From the NCBI RefSeq assembly GCF_025961205.1, contig NZ_JAOQNH010000002.1, positions 581,501 through 645,500 of the forward strand: a DNA stretch of 64,000 nucleotides, read 5' to 3'. The first letter of the stretch is position 1, and every line of letters begins with the position of its first letter. The notes beneath the pieces are model-generated. The model was not told where the DNA came from and ran no database searches. It was given only the letters and a program-made list of their open reading frames with translations. Below are positions 42,781 to 52,600 of the stretch, piece after piece. The position numbers and the translations under genes were made by a program. Origin of the DNA: Azospirillum fermentarium. Lineage in GTDB: Bacteria; Pseudomonadota; Alphaproteobacteria; Azospirillales; Azospirillaceae.

Positions 42781-45700
42781 CCGTGCCGCCTGGGAACCAT
42801 GCCCAGGACGTGCTGCTGCGGGCCGTGGAGCGCCACCGGGCCGGGGCGGTGGCGGAGGCCGCCTCCCTGTACGGCCGGGTTCTGGCGCTGGCGCCGGGTC
42901 ATGGCGATGCCCTGCACCTGTCGGGCGTGGCGGAAACCGCTCTTGGCCGGTGGCCGCGGGCGGTCCGGCGGCTTCAGGCGGCGCTGATCCTCGATCCCGA
43001 TTTCGCCGAGGCGTGGTCCAGCTTCGGCACCCTGTTCACCGCCATGGGGCAACCGGAGGTGGCGGTTCTCTGCCATGCCCGCGCCCTGTCCGTTGCCCCG
43101 GCGCTGCCGGCGGCGCTGGCCGGTCTGGCGGCGGCGGCGCGCGCCCTGGCGGTGGTCCGCCACGGGGCCGGCGCCGTGGACGGTGCGGCGGCGGCGCTGG
43201 CCGTGGCGCTGGCGGTGGACCCCGCCGACGCGGTGGCCTGGAACAATGTGGGCGGATTGGGGGAGGATGACGCGCCGTTCCGGCGTGCCGCCCTGTCCCG
43301 GCCCGATTACGCCCGTGCCCATCTGAACCGGGGCCGTGCCGCGGCGCGGGGCAAGTGGCTGGAGCAGGCCGTGTCCCTGCTGATGCGCGCGGTGGCGCTG
43401 GAACCGGAGGGGGCTGAGGCGTATGGGCCCCTGGCGCTGGCCTTGCGCGACGGCGACCGGCTGGATGCGGCGGAACGGGTGCTGCGGCACCTGTGCCGGC
43501 TGGCCCCCGAGGATGCCGCCGCGTGGGTGGACCGTGGCACGCTGGAACAGATGCGCGGCCGGGCCGGGGCGGCGGGCCGGCTGATGCGGGCCGGGCTGGC
43601 GTACGATCCCGCCTGCACCGACGGCCTGAGCGGGCTGGGCCTGCTGTGCTGCGCCGCCGGAGACGAGGGGGAGGGGGAACGCTGGCTGGAACGCGCCCTG
43701 ACCCTCGCCCCCGAATTGGCCGACGCGCGGCTGAACCGCGGGCTGCTGCGGCTGGGGCGCGGGTGTCTTGCCGCCGGGTGGCGCGATTACGGCTGGCGTT
43801 TCCGCGCCAAGGGCCAGGGCCAGCGGCACCCCGTGGGGGCCGTGCCCTGGAACGGGCGTCCGCTGTCGGGACGCACGCTGCTGGTGTGGCGGGAACAGGG
43901 GCTGGGGGACGAGATTCTGTTCTCGTCCCTCTACGGCGCGCTGGAACGGCTGGGGGGGCCGGTGGTGGTGGAGGCCGACGCACGGCTGGCGCCGCTGCTG
44001 GCACGCTCCTTCCCCGCGCTGACGGTGCGGGCCGATAGCACCGACGCCCAAGGGGGGGAGACGCTGGCGCGGGCCGGCGCGCATGTCCATGTGGCCGCGG
44101 GCAGCCTGCCGCTGGTGCTGCGCCCGCGGCTGGATGCCTTTCCCATGGTGGGCGGCTGGTTGGTGGCGGATCCGGTCCGGCGGGAACGCTGGCGGGGGCG
44201 GCTGGCGGCCCTGGGGCCGGGGCTGCGGGTGGGGATCTGCTGGCGCAGCAGCCTGATGACCACCGAGCGGCGCCATGCCTACACCCGGCTTGAGGACTGG
44301 GGGCCGGTGCTGTCCCTGCCGGGAATCCGTTTCGTCAACCTGCAATACGATGACTGCGCCGCCGAAATCGCGGCGGCGGAGGCCCGTTTTGCCGTGCGCA
44401 TCGACCGCTGGGCCGATCTCGACCTCCGCAACGACCTGGAAGAGGCGGCGGCACTGGTGGCGGAGTTGGATCTGGTCATCAGCCCGGCGACGGTGGCGGG
44501 GGAATTGGCCGGGGCGCTCGGCGTGCCGGTGTGGCGGCTGGGTCATCCCGACTGGACCCGGCTGGGCAGCGGCGTGCGCCCGTGGTTCCCCGGCATGCGT
44601 CTGTGGCCGCCGGGGCGGGGGCGGGTGCCGGGGGCGGTGCTGCCGCGGCTGGCGGTGGAACTGGCGGCCCTGGTGCCTTCCCGGCCCGTGGACGACGGTG
44701 CGTGGCGGGACGATCTGGCCCGCGCCGTCACCCTGTACCGCGGGGGGCGGCTGGACGAGGCGGAAAAACTCTGCCGCGCCATCCTTGCCGCCGGGCGGGG
44801 CCGGGGGGAGGCGCACCAGCTTCTGGCCGTGCTGCTGCGGCGCCGGGGCGACCATGCCGCGGCGGCGGAACAGTTCACCGCGGCCACCCGTGCCGATGCC
44901 GGCAACGCCGCCGCCTGGGCCGGGCTGGCGGGCGCGCTGGACGGCCTGAACCGCGCGGAGGCGGCGGAACGGGCCCAGCGGGCCGCCCTGACCGCCGATC
45001 CGGCCCTGGCCTCGTCGTGGCTGAACCTGTCGGTGCGGCTGGTCCGGCGCGGGGGGAGGGGGGCCGGTACGGCGGCGCTGCGGGCGGTGCGCCTGTCCCC
45101 CGGCCTGACGGCGGCGTGGGTGCAGGCGGGTAATGCTCTGGCCCCGCTGCGGGCGGATGCGGCGCTGCGGCGGGCGCTGGCGCTCGACCCGGCGTCGGCG
45201 GACGCGCTCAGCAATCTGGGCACCCGGTTGCGGAACGATGGGGATGTGACGGCGGCGCAGGCGGCGCTGTCCCGCGCGGTAGCGGTGCAACCGGGCATGG
45301 CGGCGGCCTGGACCAACCTCGGCACCGTGTGGGGCAGCCTGGGCCGGGCGGATCGGGCGGCGGAGTGCCATCGCCGCGCGCTCGACCTCTCCCCCGGTCT
45401 GGCGGAGGCTCAGGCCAACCTGGGCCTGATGCTCCAGCGCGAGGGACGGGTGGACGAGGCGGCGGCGGCCTTTGCCGCGGCGGTGGCGGCGGCCCCGGAC
45501 TTTGCCCAGGCCCACCACAATCGTGCGCTGCTGTTGCTGGAACACGGGGCGCTGCGCCAGGGCTGGCAGGAGCACGAATGGCGCTTCGCCACGCCCCAGT
45601 TCGCCGGGCAGCAGCGCCGCCTGTCCGCCCGCCCGTGGCGGGGGGAGAACATCGCCGGCAAACGCATCCTGGTGTGGGGGGAACAGGGCATCGGCGACGA

Positions 45701-48119
45701 GATCCTGTTCTCCGCCGCCATTCCCGACCTGATGGCCCGCGCCGGCCATGTGGTGGTGGAATGTGAGCCGCGGCTGGTGCCGCTGTTCGCCCGCTCCTTC
45801 CCCGGCGCCACCGTGCGCCCGGCGGGCGGCGGGGCCCGCGATGTGGACGTGCAGAGCGCCGCCGGGTCTCTGCCCCGTTTTCTGCGCCCGGCGCTGGCCC
45901 GCTTTCCCGCCCGCGCCGGCTGGCTGGTGGCCGACACGGCGCGGGCACGGGCCATGGGGGCGTGGCTGGATGGTCTCGGCCCCGGACTGGCGGTGGGCTT
46001 ATCCTGGCGCAGCGCCGCCATGGAGGGGGAGCGGCGGTGGAGCTATGTCTCCCTGGCCGCCCTGGCGCCCCTGTTCGCCGTGCCCGGCGTGGTGTTCGTG
46101 TCGGTCCAGTACGGCGACACCGCGGACGAGATCGCTGAGGTGCGGCGGCGGTTCGGCGTCACCATCCACCAAGCCCCCGGCCTGGACCTGAAGAACGACA
46201 TCGACGGGGCGGCGGCGCTGACGGCGGGGCTGGATCTGGTGATCGCCCCGGCGGTGTCGGGGGCCGAGCTGGCGGGAGCGCTGGGGGTGCCGGTGTGGCG
46301 CTTCGGGCGGTCCGACTGGACGCAGTTGGGCAGCGGCGTGCGGCCCTGGTACCCGTCCATGCGGCTGTTCCAGCCGGCGCGGGGGGCGGACATGGCCTCC
46401 ACCGCCGCTCCCATGGCCGCGGCCCTGCGGCAACTGGCCGAACCGCCGGAGGAGGATGCCGACACCCTGCTGGAACGGGCGGCGGCCCTGCATCAAGCCG
46501 GTGACCGGGCGGGTGCCGCCCCCCTCTACGCCCACGTGCTGCGGCGCCGGCCCGGCGATCCGGTGGCGCTGCACCTGTCGGGGCTGCTGGCCCTGCAAGA
46601 GGGCGACGCGGTGGCGGCGCTGCCGGCCATCGCCGCTGCGCTGAGGCTTGATCCCGGCTATGGTGCGGCATGGGCCAGTCTGGGCGGCGCGCGGCTGGCG
46701 GCGGGGGATGCCGCCGGGGCGGCCGCGGCGTTCGGCGCCGCGTTGGCTCTGCGTCCCGCCGACCCGGCGGTGCTGACCAACCGCGGCAACGCCCTGCTGT
46801 CCGCCCGCCGCGCGGGTGAGGCCGTTTCGGCGCACCGCCGGGCGCTGGTTCTGGCCCCGGGGCTGGTGGCCGCGCGCGACAATCTGGGGTGCGCCCTGCT
46901 GGCCGCGGGCGATGGCGAGGGGGCGGAGCGTGCCCATGCCCGCGCGGTGGCCGACGCCCCGGACTTCGCCGCCGCCCACGCCAACCGTGCCATTGCGCTG
47001 CGCCGTCTGGGCCGGGTGCCGGCGGCGGTGGACTCGCTGCACCGCGCCGTCGCGCTCGACCCCGCCCAGTCCGACGCCGCCGCCACCGCCGGGCGCCTGT
47101 TGCGGGAGGTGGGGGACGATCCGGCGGCGGAACGCTGGTGCGCCCGCGCCCTGGCCCTGGACCCCGGCCACGGCGGGGCGGCGTTCAACGCCGCGCTGCT
47201 GCGGCTGGCCCGCGGCGATCTGGCCGGCGGCTGGCCCGGCTATGACGCCCGCTGGGCCGACCCCGAGGCGGCGGGGCACGCCCGCCGCTTTTCCATCCCG
47301 CCGTGGACCGGCGAAGACCCCGCCGGACGTCGCATCCTGGTGTGGGAGGAGCAGGGGGTCGGCGATTCCCTGCTGTTCCTGTCCTGCCTGCCCGATCTGG
47401 CGGCGGTTGCCGGCGGCGTGGTGGTGGAGTGCGAGGAACGGCTGGTGCCGCTGCTGGCCCGGTCCTGTCCGGGGGTGACCGTGCGCACGCCCACCGCCGA
47501 TCCCCGCGACGCGGACTGGCATGTCCCCGCCGGGTCGCTGGCCCGCTGGCTGCGCCCGTCGCTGGCCCGTTTTCCCGGCCGTGCCGGCTGGCTGGCCCCC
47601 GATCCCGGGCGGGCGGCGCTGTGGCGGCGGCGGGTGGCGGCGCTGGGGCCGGGGCTGGCGGTGGGTGTCGGCTGGCGCAGCGGGGTGATGACGGCGGAAC
47701 GGCGTGGCAACTACCTGCCGCTGGCTGCCCTGGTGCCGCTGCTGTCTCTGCCGGGCGTGGTGCCGGTCAGCATCCAGTACGGGGACACGGAGGCGGAGAT
47801 CGCCGATGTGGAGCGGCGTTTCGGCCTGATCATCCACCGCTGGCCCGATCTGGACCTGAAGAACGATCTGGACGGGGCGGCGGCGCTGACGGCGGCGCTG
47901 GATCTGGTGGTGTCGCCGGCCATGTCGGCGGGCGAACTGGCCGGCGCGCTGGGGGTGCCGGTGTGGCGCTTCGGGCGGCGCGGCGACTGGACCCGGCTGG
48001 GCACCGGGGCGCGCCCGTGGTTCCCGTCCATGCACCTGTTCACCACCCCGCCGGGGCAGGGGCTGTACGCCGTGCCGCCGGCCATGGTGGCGGCCCTGCG
48101 GCGGATGGCGGGGCCGTAA
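42777..48119 (+). CDS. TPR-glycosyltransferase, three GT-B modules (FlmG-like)
   Basis: A 1780-residue protein starting with GTG 42777 inside the flbT stop (GTGA). It contains three TPR-GT units. The GT modules begin near 364 (LLVWREQGLGDEILFSSL), 961 (ILVWGEQGIGDEILFSAA) and 1517 (ILVWEEQGVGDSLLFLSC); each ends in the DLDGAAALTAALDLVVSPA and LAGALGVPVW pattern. The third unit departs from the GDEILF consensus. TPRs probably hold flagellin while the modules transfer sugar. Fixed coupling to flbT links glycosylation capacity to flagellin expression. It may have arisen by repeated fusion of single TPR-GT units. Confidence 0.8.
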   Translation: MTVPPGNHAQDVLLRAVERHRAGAVAEAASLYGRVLALAPGHGDALHLSGVAETALGRWPRAVRRLQAALILDPDFAEAWSSFGTLFTAMGQPEVAVLCHARALSVAPALPAALAGLAAAARALAVVRHGAGAVDGAAAALAVALAVDPADAVAWNNVGGLGEDDAPFRRAALSRPDYARAHLNRGRAAARGKWLEQAVSLLMRAVALEPEGAEAYGPLALALRDGDRLDAAERVLRHLCRLAPEDAAAWVDRGTLEQMRGRAGAAGRLMRAGLAYDPACTDGLSGLGLLCCAAGDEGEGERWLERALTLAPELADARLNRGLLRLGRGCLAAGWRDYGWRFRAKGQGQRHPVGAVPWNGRPLSGRTLLVWREQGLGDEILFSSLYGALERLGGPVVVEADARLAPLLARSFPALTVRADSTDAQGGETLARAGAHVHVAAGSLPLVLRPRLDAFPMVGGWLVADPVRRERWRGRLAALGPGLRVGICWRSSLMTTERRHAYTRLEDWGPVLSLPGIRFVNLQYDDCAAEIAAAEARFAVRIDRWADLDLRNDLEEAAALVAELDLVISPATVAGELAGALGVPVWRLGHPDWTRLGSGVRPWFPGMRLWPPGRGRVPGAVLPRLAVELAALVPSRPVDDGAWRDDLARAVTLYRGGRLDEAEKLCRAILAAGRGRGEAHQLLAVLLRRRGDHAAAAEQFTAATRADAGNAAAWAGLAGALDGLNRAEAAERAQRAALTADPALASSWLNLSVRLVRRGGRGAGTAALRAVRLSPGLTAAWVQAGNALAPLRADAALRRALALDPASADALSNLGTRLRNDGDVTAAQAALSRAVAVQPGMAAAWTNLGTVWGSLGRADRAAECHRRALDLSPGLAEAQANLGLMLQREGRVDEAAAAFAAAVAAAPDFAQAHHNRALLLLEHGALRQGWQEHEWRFATPQFAGQQRRLSARPWRGENIAGKRILVWGEQGIGDEILFSAAIPDLMARAGHVVVECEPRLVPLFARSFPGATVRPAGGGARDVDVQSAAGSLPRFLRPALARFPARAGWLVADTARARAMGAWLDGLGPGLAVGLSWRSAAMEGERRWSYVSLAALAPLFAVPGVVFVSVQYGDTADEIAEVRRRFGVTIHQAPGLDLKNDIDGAAALTAGLDLVIAPAVSGAELAGALGVPVWRFGRSDWTQLGSGVRPWYPSMRLFQPARGADMASTAAPMAAALRQLAEPPEEDADTLLERAAALHQAGDRAGAAPLYAHVLRRRPGDPVALHLSGLLALQEGDAVAALPAIAAALRLDPGYGAAWASLGGARLAAGDAAGAAAAFGAALALRPADPAVLTNRGNALLSARRAGEAVSAHRRALVLAPGLVAARDNLGCALLAAGDGEGAERAHARAVADAPDFAAAHANRAIALRRLGRVPAAVDSLHRAVALDPAQSDAAATAGRLLREVGDDPAAERWCARALALDPGHGGAAFNAALLRLARGDLAGGWPGYDARWADPEAAGHARRFSIPPWTGEDPAGRRILVWEEQGVGDSLLFLSCLPDLAAVAGGVVVECEERLVPLLARSCPGVTVRTPTADPRDADWHVPAGSLARWLRPSLARFPGRAGWLAPDPGRAALWRRRVAALGPGLAVGVGWRSGVMTAERRGNYLPLAALVPLLSLPGVVPVSIQYGDTEAEIADVERRFGLIIHRWPDLDLKNDLDGAAALTAALDLVVSPAMSAGELAGALGVPVWRFGRRGDWTRLGTGARPWFPSMHLFTTPPGQGLYAVPPAMVAALRRMAGP

Positions 48120-48138
48120 AGGCCGGGGCGCGGATCGC

Positions 48139-48864
48139 CTACACCGCCCCGTCGGTGATGGTGCCGGCGGTGATGCGGTCGCTGCGGATGCCGGTGTCCA
48201 CCACCTTGACGCAGGTGACATAGCCGCGCAGCCGGCCGGGCGCGACGCTGGGGAACACGTCGCCGGCCAGCGTGTCCATGTCGGTGGCGGCGATTCGGTC
48301 CATCATGGCGGCGGAAAACAGGTAAACCCCGGCGTCGATGATGCCGGGACCGGGGGCGGGGGGAAGGAAGCCGCGCACCCGTCCGTCCGCGCCCACATCG
48401 ACCCGGCGGAAGCGGCTGGCGTCCTCCACCTCCACGCACAGCAGGGTGGCATCGGCCTGGGCCAGCTTGTGGGCGGCGACGAAGGCGCGCAGGTCCATGT
48501 CGGCGAAGCGGTCGGCCTTGACCATCAGCACCGGGTCGGACCGCAGGTCGTGGCGGATGAAGCGCAGCGCACCGGCGGTGCCCATGGGCTGCGGTTCGAT
48601 GTGGCAGAGGATTTCCAGGCGGTTGGCCGCATCCCCCTGGGCCAGCCACGCCGTCACCTGATCGGCGTGGTGTCCCAGCGCCAGGATCACGCGGCTGGCG
48701 CCGTACCGGGCCAGATGGGCCAGCAGATGGTGCAGGAACGCCCGCCCGGCCACCGGGGCCAGCAGGCGCGCGTCGGCATCACCCGTTGCGTTGCGGATGC
48801 GCGACCCCAGCCCACCGGCCAGCAACGCCACGTCGATCCCGGCCAAGGCCCGCTCAGGCTTCAC
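48139..48864 (-). CDS. sugar nucleotidyltransferase homologue with degenerate active site
   Basis: A 241-residue protein with the RfbA/HddC-type fold: VALLAGGLGSRIRNATGD and AGVYLFSAAMMDRI. The usual PK(P/A) with its NTP-binding lysine after the first loop is replaced by ADARLLAPVAG, and the metal-binding NGD motif reads VKADRF. Both changes hit catalytic positions, so it may bind a sugar nucleotide without forming one, or use a changed mechanism. It faces the three-module transferase gene 19 bp away and starts within the glycosylation locus. The substrate is unknown. Confidence 0.65.
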   Translation of the reverse strand: MKPERALAGIDVALLAGGLGSRIRNATGDADARLLAPVAGRAFLHHLLAHLARYGASRVILALGHHADQVTAWLAQGDAANRLEILCHIEPQPMGTAGALRFIRHDLRSDPVLMVKADRFADMDLRAFVAAHKLAQADATLLCVEVEDASRFRRVDVGADGRVRGFLPPAPGPGIIDAGVYLFSAAMMDRIAATDMDTLAGDVFPSVAPGRLRGYVTCVKVVDTGIRSDRITAGTITDGAV

Positions 48865-48908
48865 TCGTCTTCCTTTCGCGGACCATCGGGCGGGCTGTCT
48901 CCTGCCGC

Positions 48909-49604
48909 TCAGACAAAAAGGTTGAACGAACCCATCAGCTTTTGCGTTCCGGTCTGGCCGGAGGGCATCGACTGCATGTTCGACAAGGCGTCGGTCATCC
49001 CGCTCAGCATCGCCTGCTGGGCGCCGGAGAGGGAGAACGGACTATCCCCCTTGGCCGGCTGCTTGGCAACCGTGTCGAAGTCCTGGCTGTAATTGCCCAT
49101 GCTGAGCTGGAGCGCGTAGTTTTTCGGATCGGACGCTTTTTCGCCCTTCTCGCGGGTGACGCGCAAGGTGTAATCGCCGCGGTCCAGGGTCATTTCGCCC
49201 TTTTGCAGCTTGTCGAAGTTGTCGAACTTGTCGCCCGCGTCCTTGTTGCTGTCGGCGACGACCACGCCCAGCTTGCTCATAAGCTGCACGCGCACGCCGT
49301 CATCCCCCACCTTGCCCAGGGTGGGTTCGCCCTTGGTGGTGACGCGGAATTTGTAGAAATCGACGGGATCGTTGGGGGCCAGACTGCTGACAACGTTCAG
49401 GCGGGTGGTGTTCTTGGCCAGAACCCCGATGTCGGTGGCGAATCCAGGGGTATTGACCGTGGATTTCTTCACATCCTTACGGAATTCCTGAGCATTGGCC
49501 GTCGGCTCGCTGGCCTGGGCCTTTGCGCGGTCAACGGCGGCCTTGATGGACTTGTTCAAGTCCGAGACCATTTGGTTGACGCCTGCAAGTCCGTCGTCGG
49601 CCAT
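48909..49604 (-). CDS. hypothetical protein with PPC-like domain
   Basis: A 231-residue protein; ATG 49604 (MADDGLAGVNQMVSDL) is chosen over an earlier in-frame start because GGGAGA lies before it. Helical N-terminus, then a beta domain NDPVDFYKFRVTTKGE, VGDDGVRVQLMSKLGVVVAD, LDRGDYTLRVTREKG and NYALQLSMGNYSQ, which looks like a bacterial pre-peptidase C-terminal (PPC) fold. The C-terminus is Met/Gln/Ser-rich. No signal peptide, which would be odd for a PPC protein unless it is exported by the flagellar or a type I system. Position in the flagellin locus suggests a flagellum-linked role; unproven. Confidence 0.55.
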   Translation of the reverse strand: MADDGLAGVNQMVSDLNKSIKAAVDRAKAQASEPTANAQEFRKDVKKSTVNTPGFATDIGVLAKNTTRLNVVSSLAPNDPVDFYKFRVTTKGEPTLGKVGDDGVRVQLMSKLGVVVADSNKDAGDKFDNFDKLQKGEMTLDRGDYTLRVTREKGEKASDPKNYALQLSMGNYSQDFDTVAKQPAKGDSPFSLSGAQQAMLSGMTDALSNMQSMPSGQTGTQKLMGSFNLFV

Positions 49605-49692
49605 GCTCGCTCTCCCGTTCTTCCCTGGGGGCAACCTTGCGTGGTGCCGTGGGTCCGTTCCGCCGGATTCAGTCTACACTAGGCCGGCCCGT

Positions 49693-52600
49693 TTAAGCGA
49701 TTGTTAATAGCGGTGCGCCGGGCTGGTCCAAGAGTTTATGCAGGTCTTGTGCCATCGGTATCACCACGCTGTCCAGGGGGGCACCGGGGGGTGGGGTAAA
49801 CAGCCGCATGGCCGGGTACCACGGGCGGCAGCCGCTGCCCAGGCGGGTCCAATCGGACGGGCCGAAACGCCAGACGGGCACCCCCAGCGCGCCCGCCAGT
49901 TCCCCCGCCGACATGGCCGGCGACACCACCAGATCCAGGGCTGCCATCAGGGCCGCGGTGTTTTCGAAATCGTCGGTCAGGTCAAGATCGTCCCAGCGGT
50001 GGATCTTTCTGCCGCTCAGCGCTTCCGCCGCGGCAATTTCTGCCGCCACCGGCCCGTATTGCAGGTTGACCGCAACCAAACCGGGCACCCGCAGCAGCGG
50101 CGCCAGGGCCGGGGCGGTGATGTAGGAGGATTGGCGCTGCGCCGTCATCACCTGGCTGCGCCAGCCGATCCCCACCTTCAGCCCCGGCCCCAGGGCGGCC
50201 AGCCGCCCCCGCCAGCGTTCCACGAGGCGGGAATCGGCGGTGATCCAGCCGCCGGCCCGCCCGTCGGGGAACCGGGTCAGCCGCCCCCGCATCAGCGCCG
50301 GCAGCGACCCGGCGGCAATCTGCACCGCCGCGTCGGGGGCGGCCGTTTCACGGCCATGGGCGCCGATGCGCTGTTCCCGCACCTCGGCCCAGGGGAAGGA
50401 GCGGGCGAACAGCCCGGTCAGCCGCGGATCGCATTCCAAAACCACCGTGCCGCCCATGTCCCGCAGGGGGGGATAGCAGGACGCGAACAGGATCTCGTCC
50501 CCCACCCCCTGTTCCCCCCATACCAGCAGCCGGCGCCCGGCCAGCGCGTCTCCGCGCCATCCGGGGGCGGCGATCCGGCGGCCGCGCTGCAGATGGGGGC
50601 TGGAGAAGCGATGCTCGAATCCGGCCCATCCTCCGGGCAGATCGCCGGTTTCCAGCCGGATCAGCCCCAAATTCCACGCCACCAGGGGAAAGCCGGGGGC
50701 CAGCCGTTCGGCCCGGCGCAGCAGCCGCGCCGCCGGCCCGGTGCGCCCCAGCGCCTTTTCCAGCGAAGCCAGGTTGTTCAGCGTGTCGGGCAGGGCCGGC
50801 TGAAGCGCCAGTGCCTGCCGGTACTGGCGGGCGGCCCCGGCCACGGCGCCGCGTTTTTCCAGCGCCACGCCCAGATTGACGTGCACCGCCGGGTTTGCCG
50901 GGTCCAGCCGCCCGGCGCGGCGGTGGCAGGCTTCCTGCTCCGTCCCCTCGGTCACCAGGCCGCGGTGGGTGTAGGCTTCGGCGAAGGCCGGGCGCAGCGC
51001 CAGGGCGCGGGCGAAGGAATCGCGCGCCGCCGCCGGGCGGCCCAGCGCCTGCTGGATCAGGCCGCGGTGGTTGAACGCCTCGGCGAAGGCGGGGTCGGCG
51101 GCCAGGGCCCGGTCGATGCTGGACAATGCCTCGTCCTGGTGTCCCGCCTGATGATAGAGCAGCCCCAGCAGGTTCAGCGCATCGCCGTGGCGGGAATCAT
51201 GGGCCAGCGCCTCGCGGTAGGCCGATTCCGCCGCCGCCAGCCGGCCCGCCCGGTGATGGCCGATGGCCCGTTCCAGCGCCTCCTCCGCCGCCGCCCGCGC
51301 GTCGGGGGCGGGCGGGGCGGGCCGCCGTGCCGCCGGGACCGGCACCGGTGGCGCCAGCCGGGCCAGCGCCGCGGCCATGGGCGCGATCACCGCGTCCATC
51401 GGCGCGCCGTGCGGCGGACGGAACAGACGGGTTCCGGGACACCAGGGCCGCGTGCCGGTGCCGAGCTGGGTCCATTCCCGCGGGGCGAAGCGCCACACCG
51501 GCACCCCCAGCGCGGCGGCCAGATCCCCCGCCGCCATGGCCGGCGAGACCACCAGATCCAGCGCCGCGATCAGGGCGGCGGTGCCGTCGATGTCGTCGGT
51601 CAGGTCGTGGCCGTCCCAGCGGTGGATGGTGACCCCGGTGCGCGCCTCCACGCGGCGGATTTCGTCTTCCGTCTCTCCGTATTGCAGGGAAACCAGATGC
51701 ACGCCCGGCACCGCGAACAGCGGCGCCCAGCGGTCCAGCGGGACATAGCAGGGCCGGTGGTCGGGGGTCAGCATGGCCGTGCGCCAACCGATCCCCACCG
51801 TCAGCCCCGGCCCGAGTGCGGCCAGCCGGTCCCGCCACGCCGCCACCCGCACCGGGTCGGGCGCCAGCCACGGGGCCGCCGGCACCGCCGCCAGATCCCG
51901 CCGCAGCAGGCCGGGCAGGGAGCCGGTGGGGCAGTGGGCCGCCATGTCCGCGGGCGGTGCGCGGTCCAATTCCGCCTCATCCACCACGGTGACGGCGGGG
52001 AAGGAGCGGGCGAACAGGGGCACCAGCCGCGGATCGGTGTAGAGCGTCACCGGCCCCCGGGCCCGTGCGGCGGCGTCGGCCAGGGTGGCGGCGAACAGCG
52101 TCTCCATCCCCACGCCCTGCTCGCGCCACAGCACCAGCCGGCCCGTATCCAGCGGCGTGCCGTCCCACCGGGGCGGCGGCAGGGGGCGGTCAACCGTCAC
52201 GGCGCGGGCGGCGAACCGCCGCTCGTACCCCGCCAGCCCATGGGCCAGATCGCCGTTCATCAGCGCCAGCAGGGCCAGCCCGTGGGTCGCGGTCGCCAGA
52301 TCGGGGTTGCGGCTCAGCGCCTCCTCATGGCAGGCCATGGCCTCGCCGTAACGGCCCTGGGCGGCCAGCGCGTTGCCGAGATTGTGATAGGATTCGGCGA
52401 AGTCCGGCGACAGGGCGATGGCCTGCCGGTGACAGTCCTCGGCGTGTTCGGGGTGGTTCAGCCGGCGCAGCACCCCGCCCAGATTGTTCAGGGACGGCAC
52501 ATGGCGCGGATCGCGCCGCAGCGCCTCGCGGTAGGCGATTTCCGCCTCTTCATAGGTTCCGTGCTGCTGGAGGGCGGCACCCAGATTGTACCACGACCGG

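Noticed and set aside
45999..48221. Long antisense frame across the three-module transferase gene
   Set aside because: Same shadow pattern; the sense strand encodes clear TPR and GT motifs.
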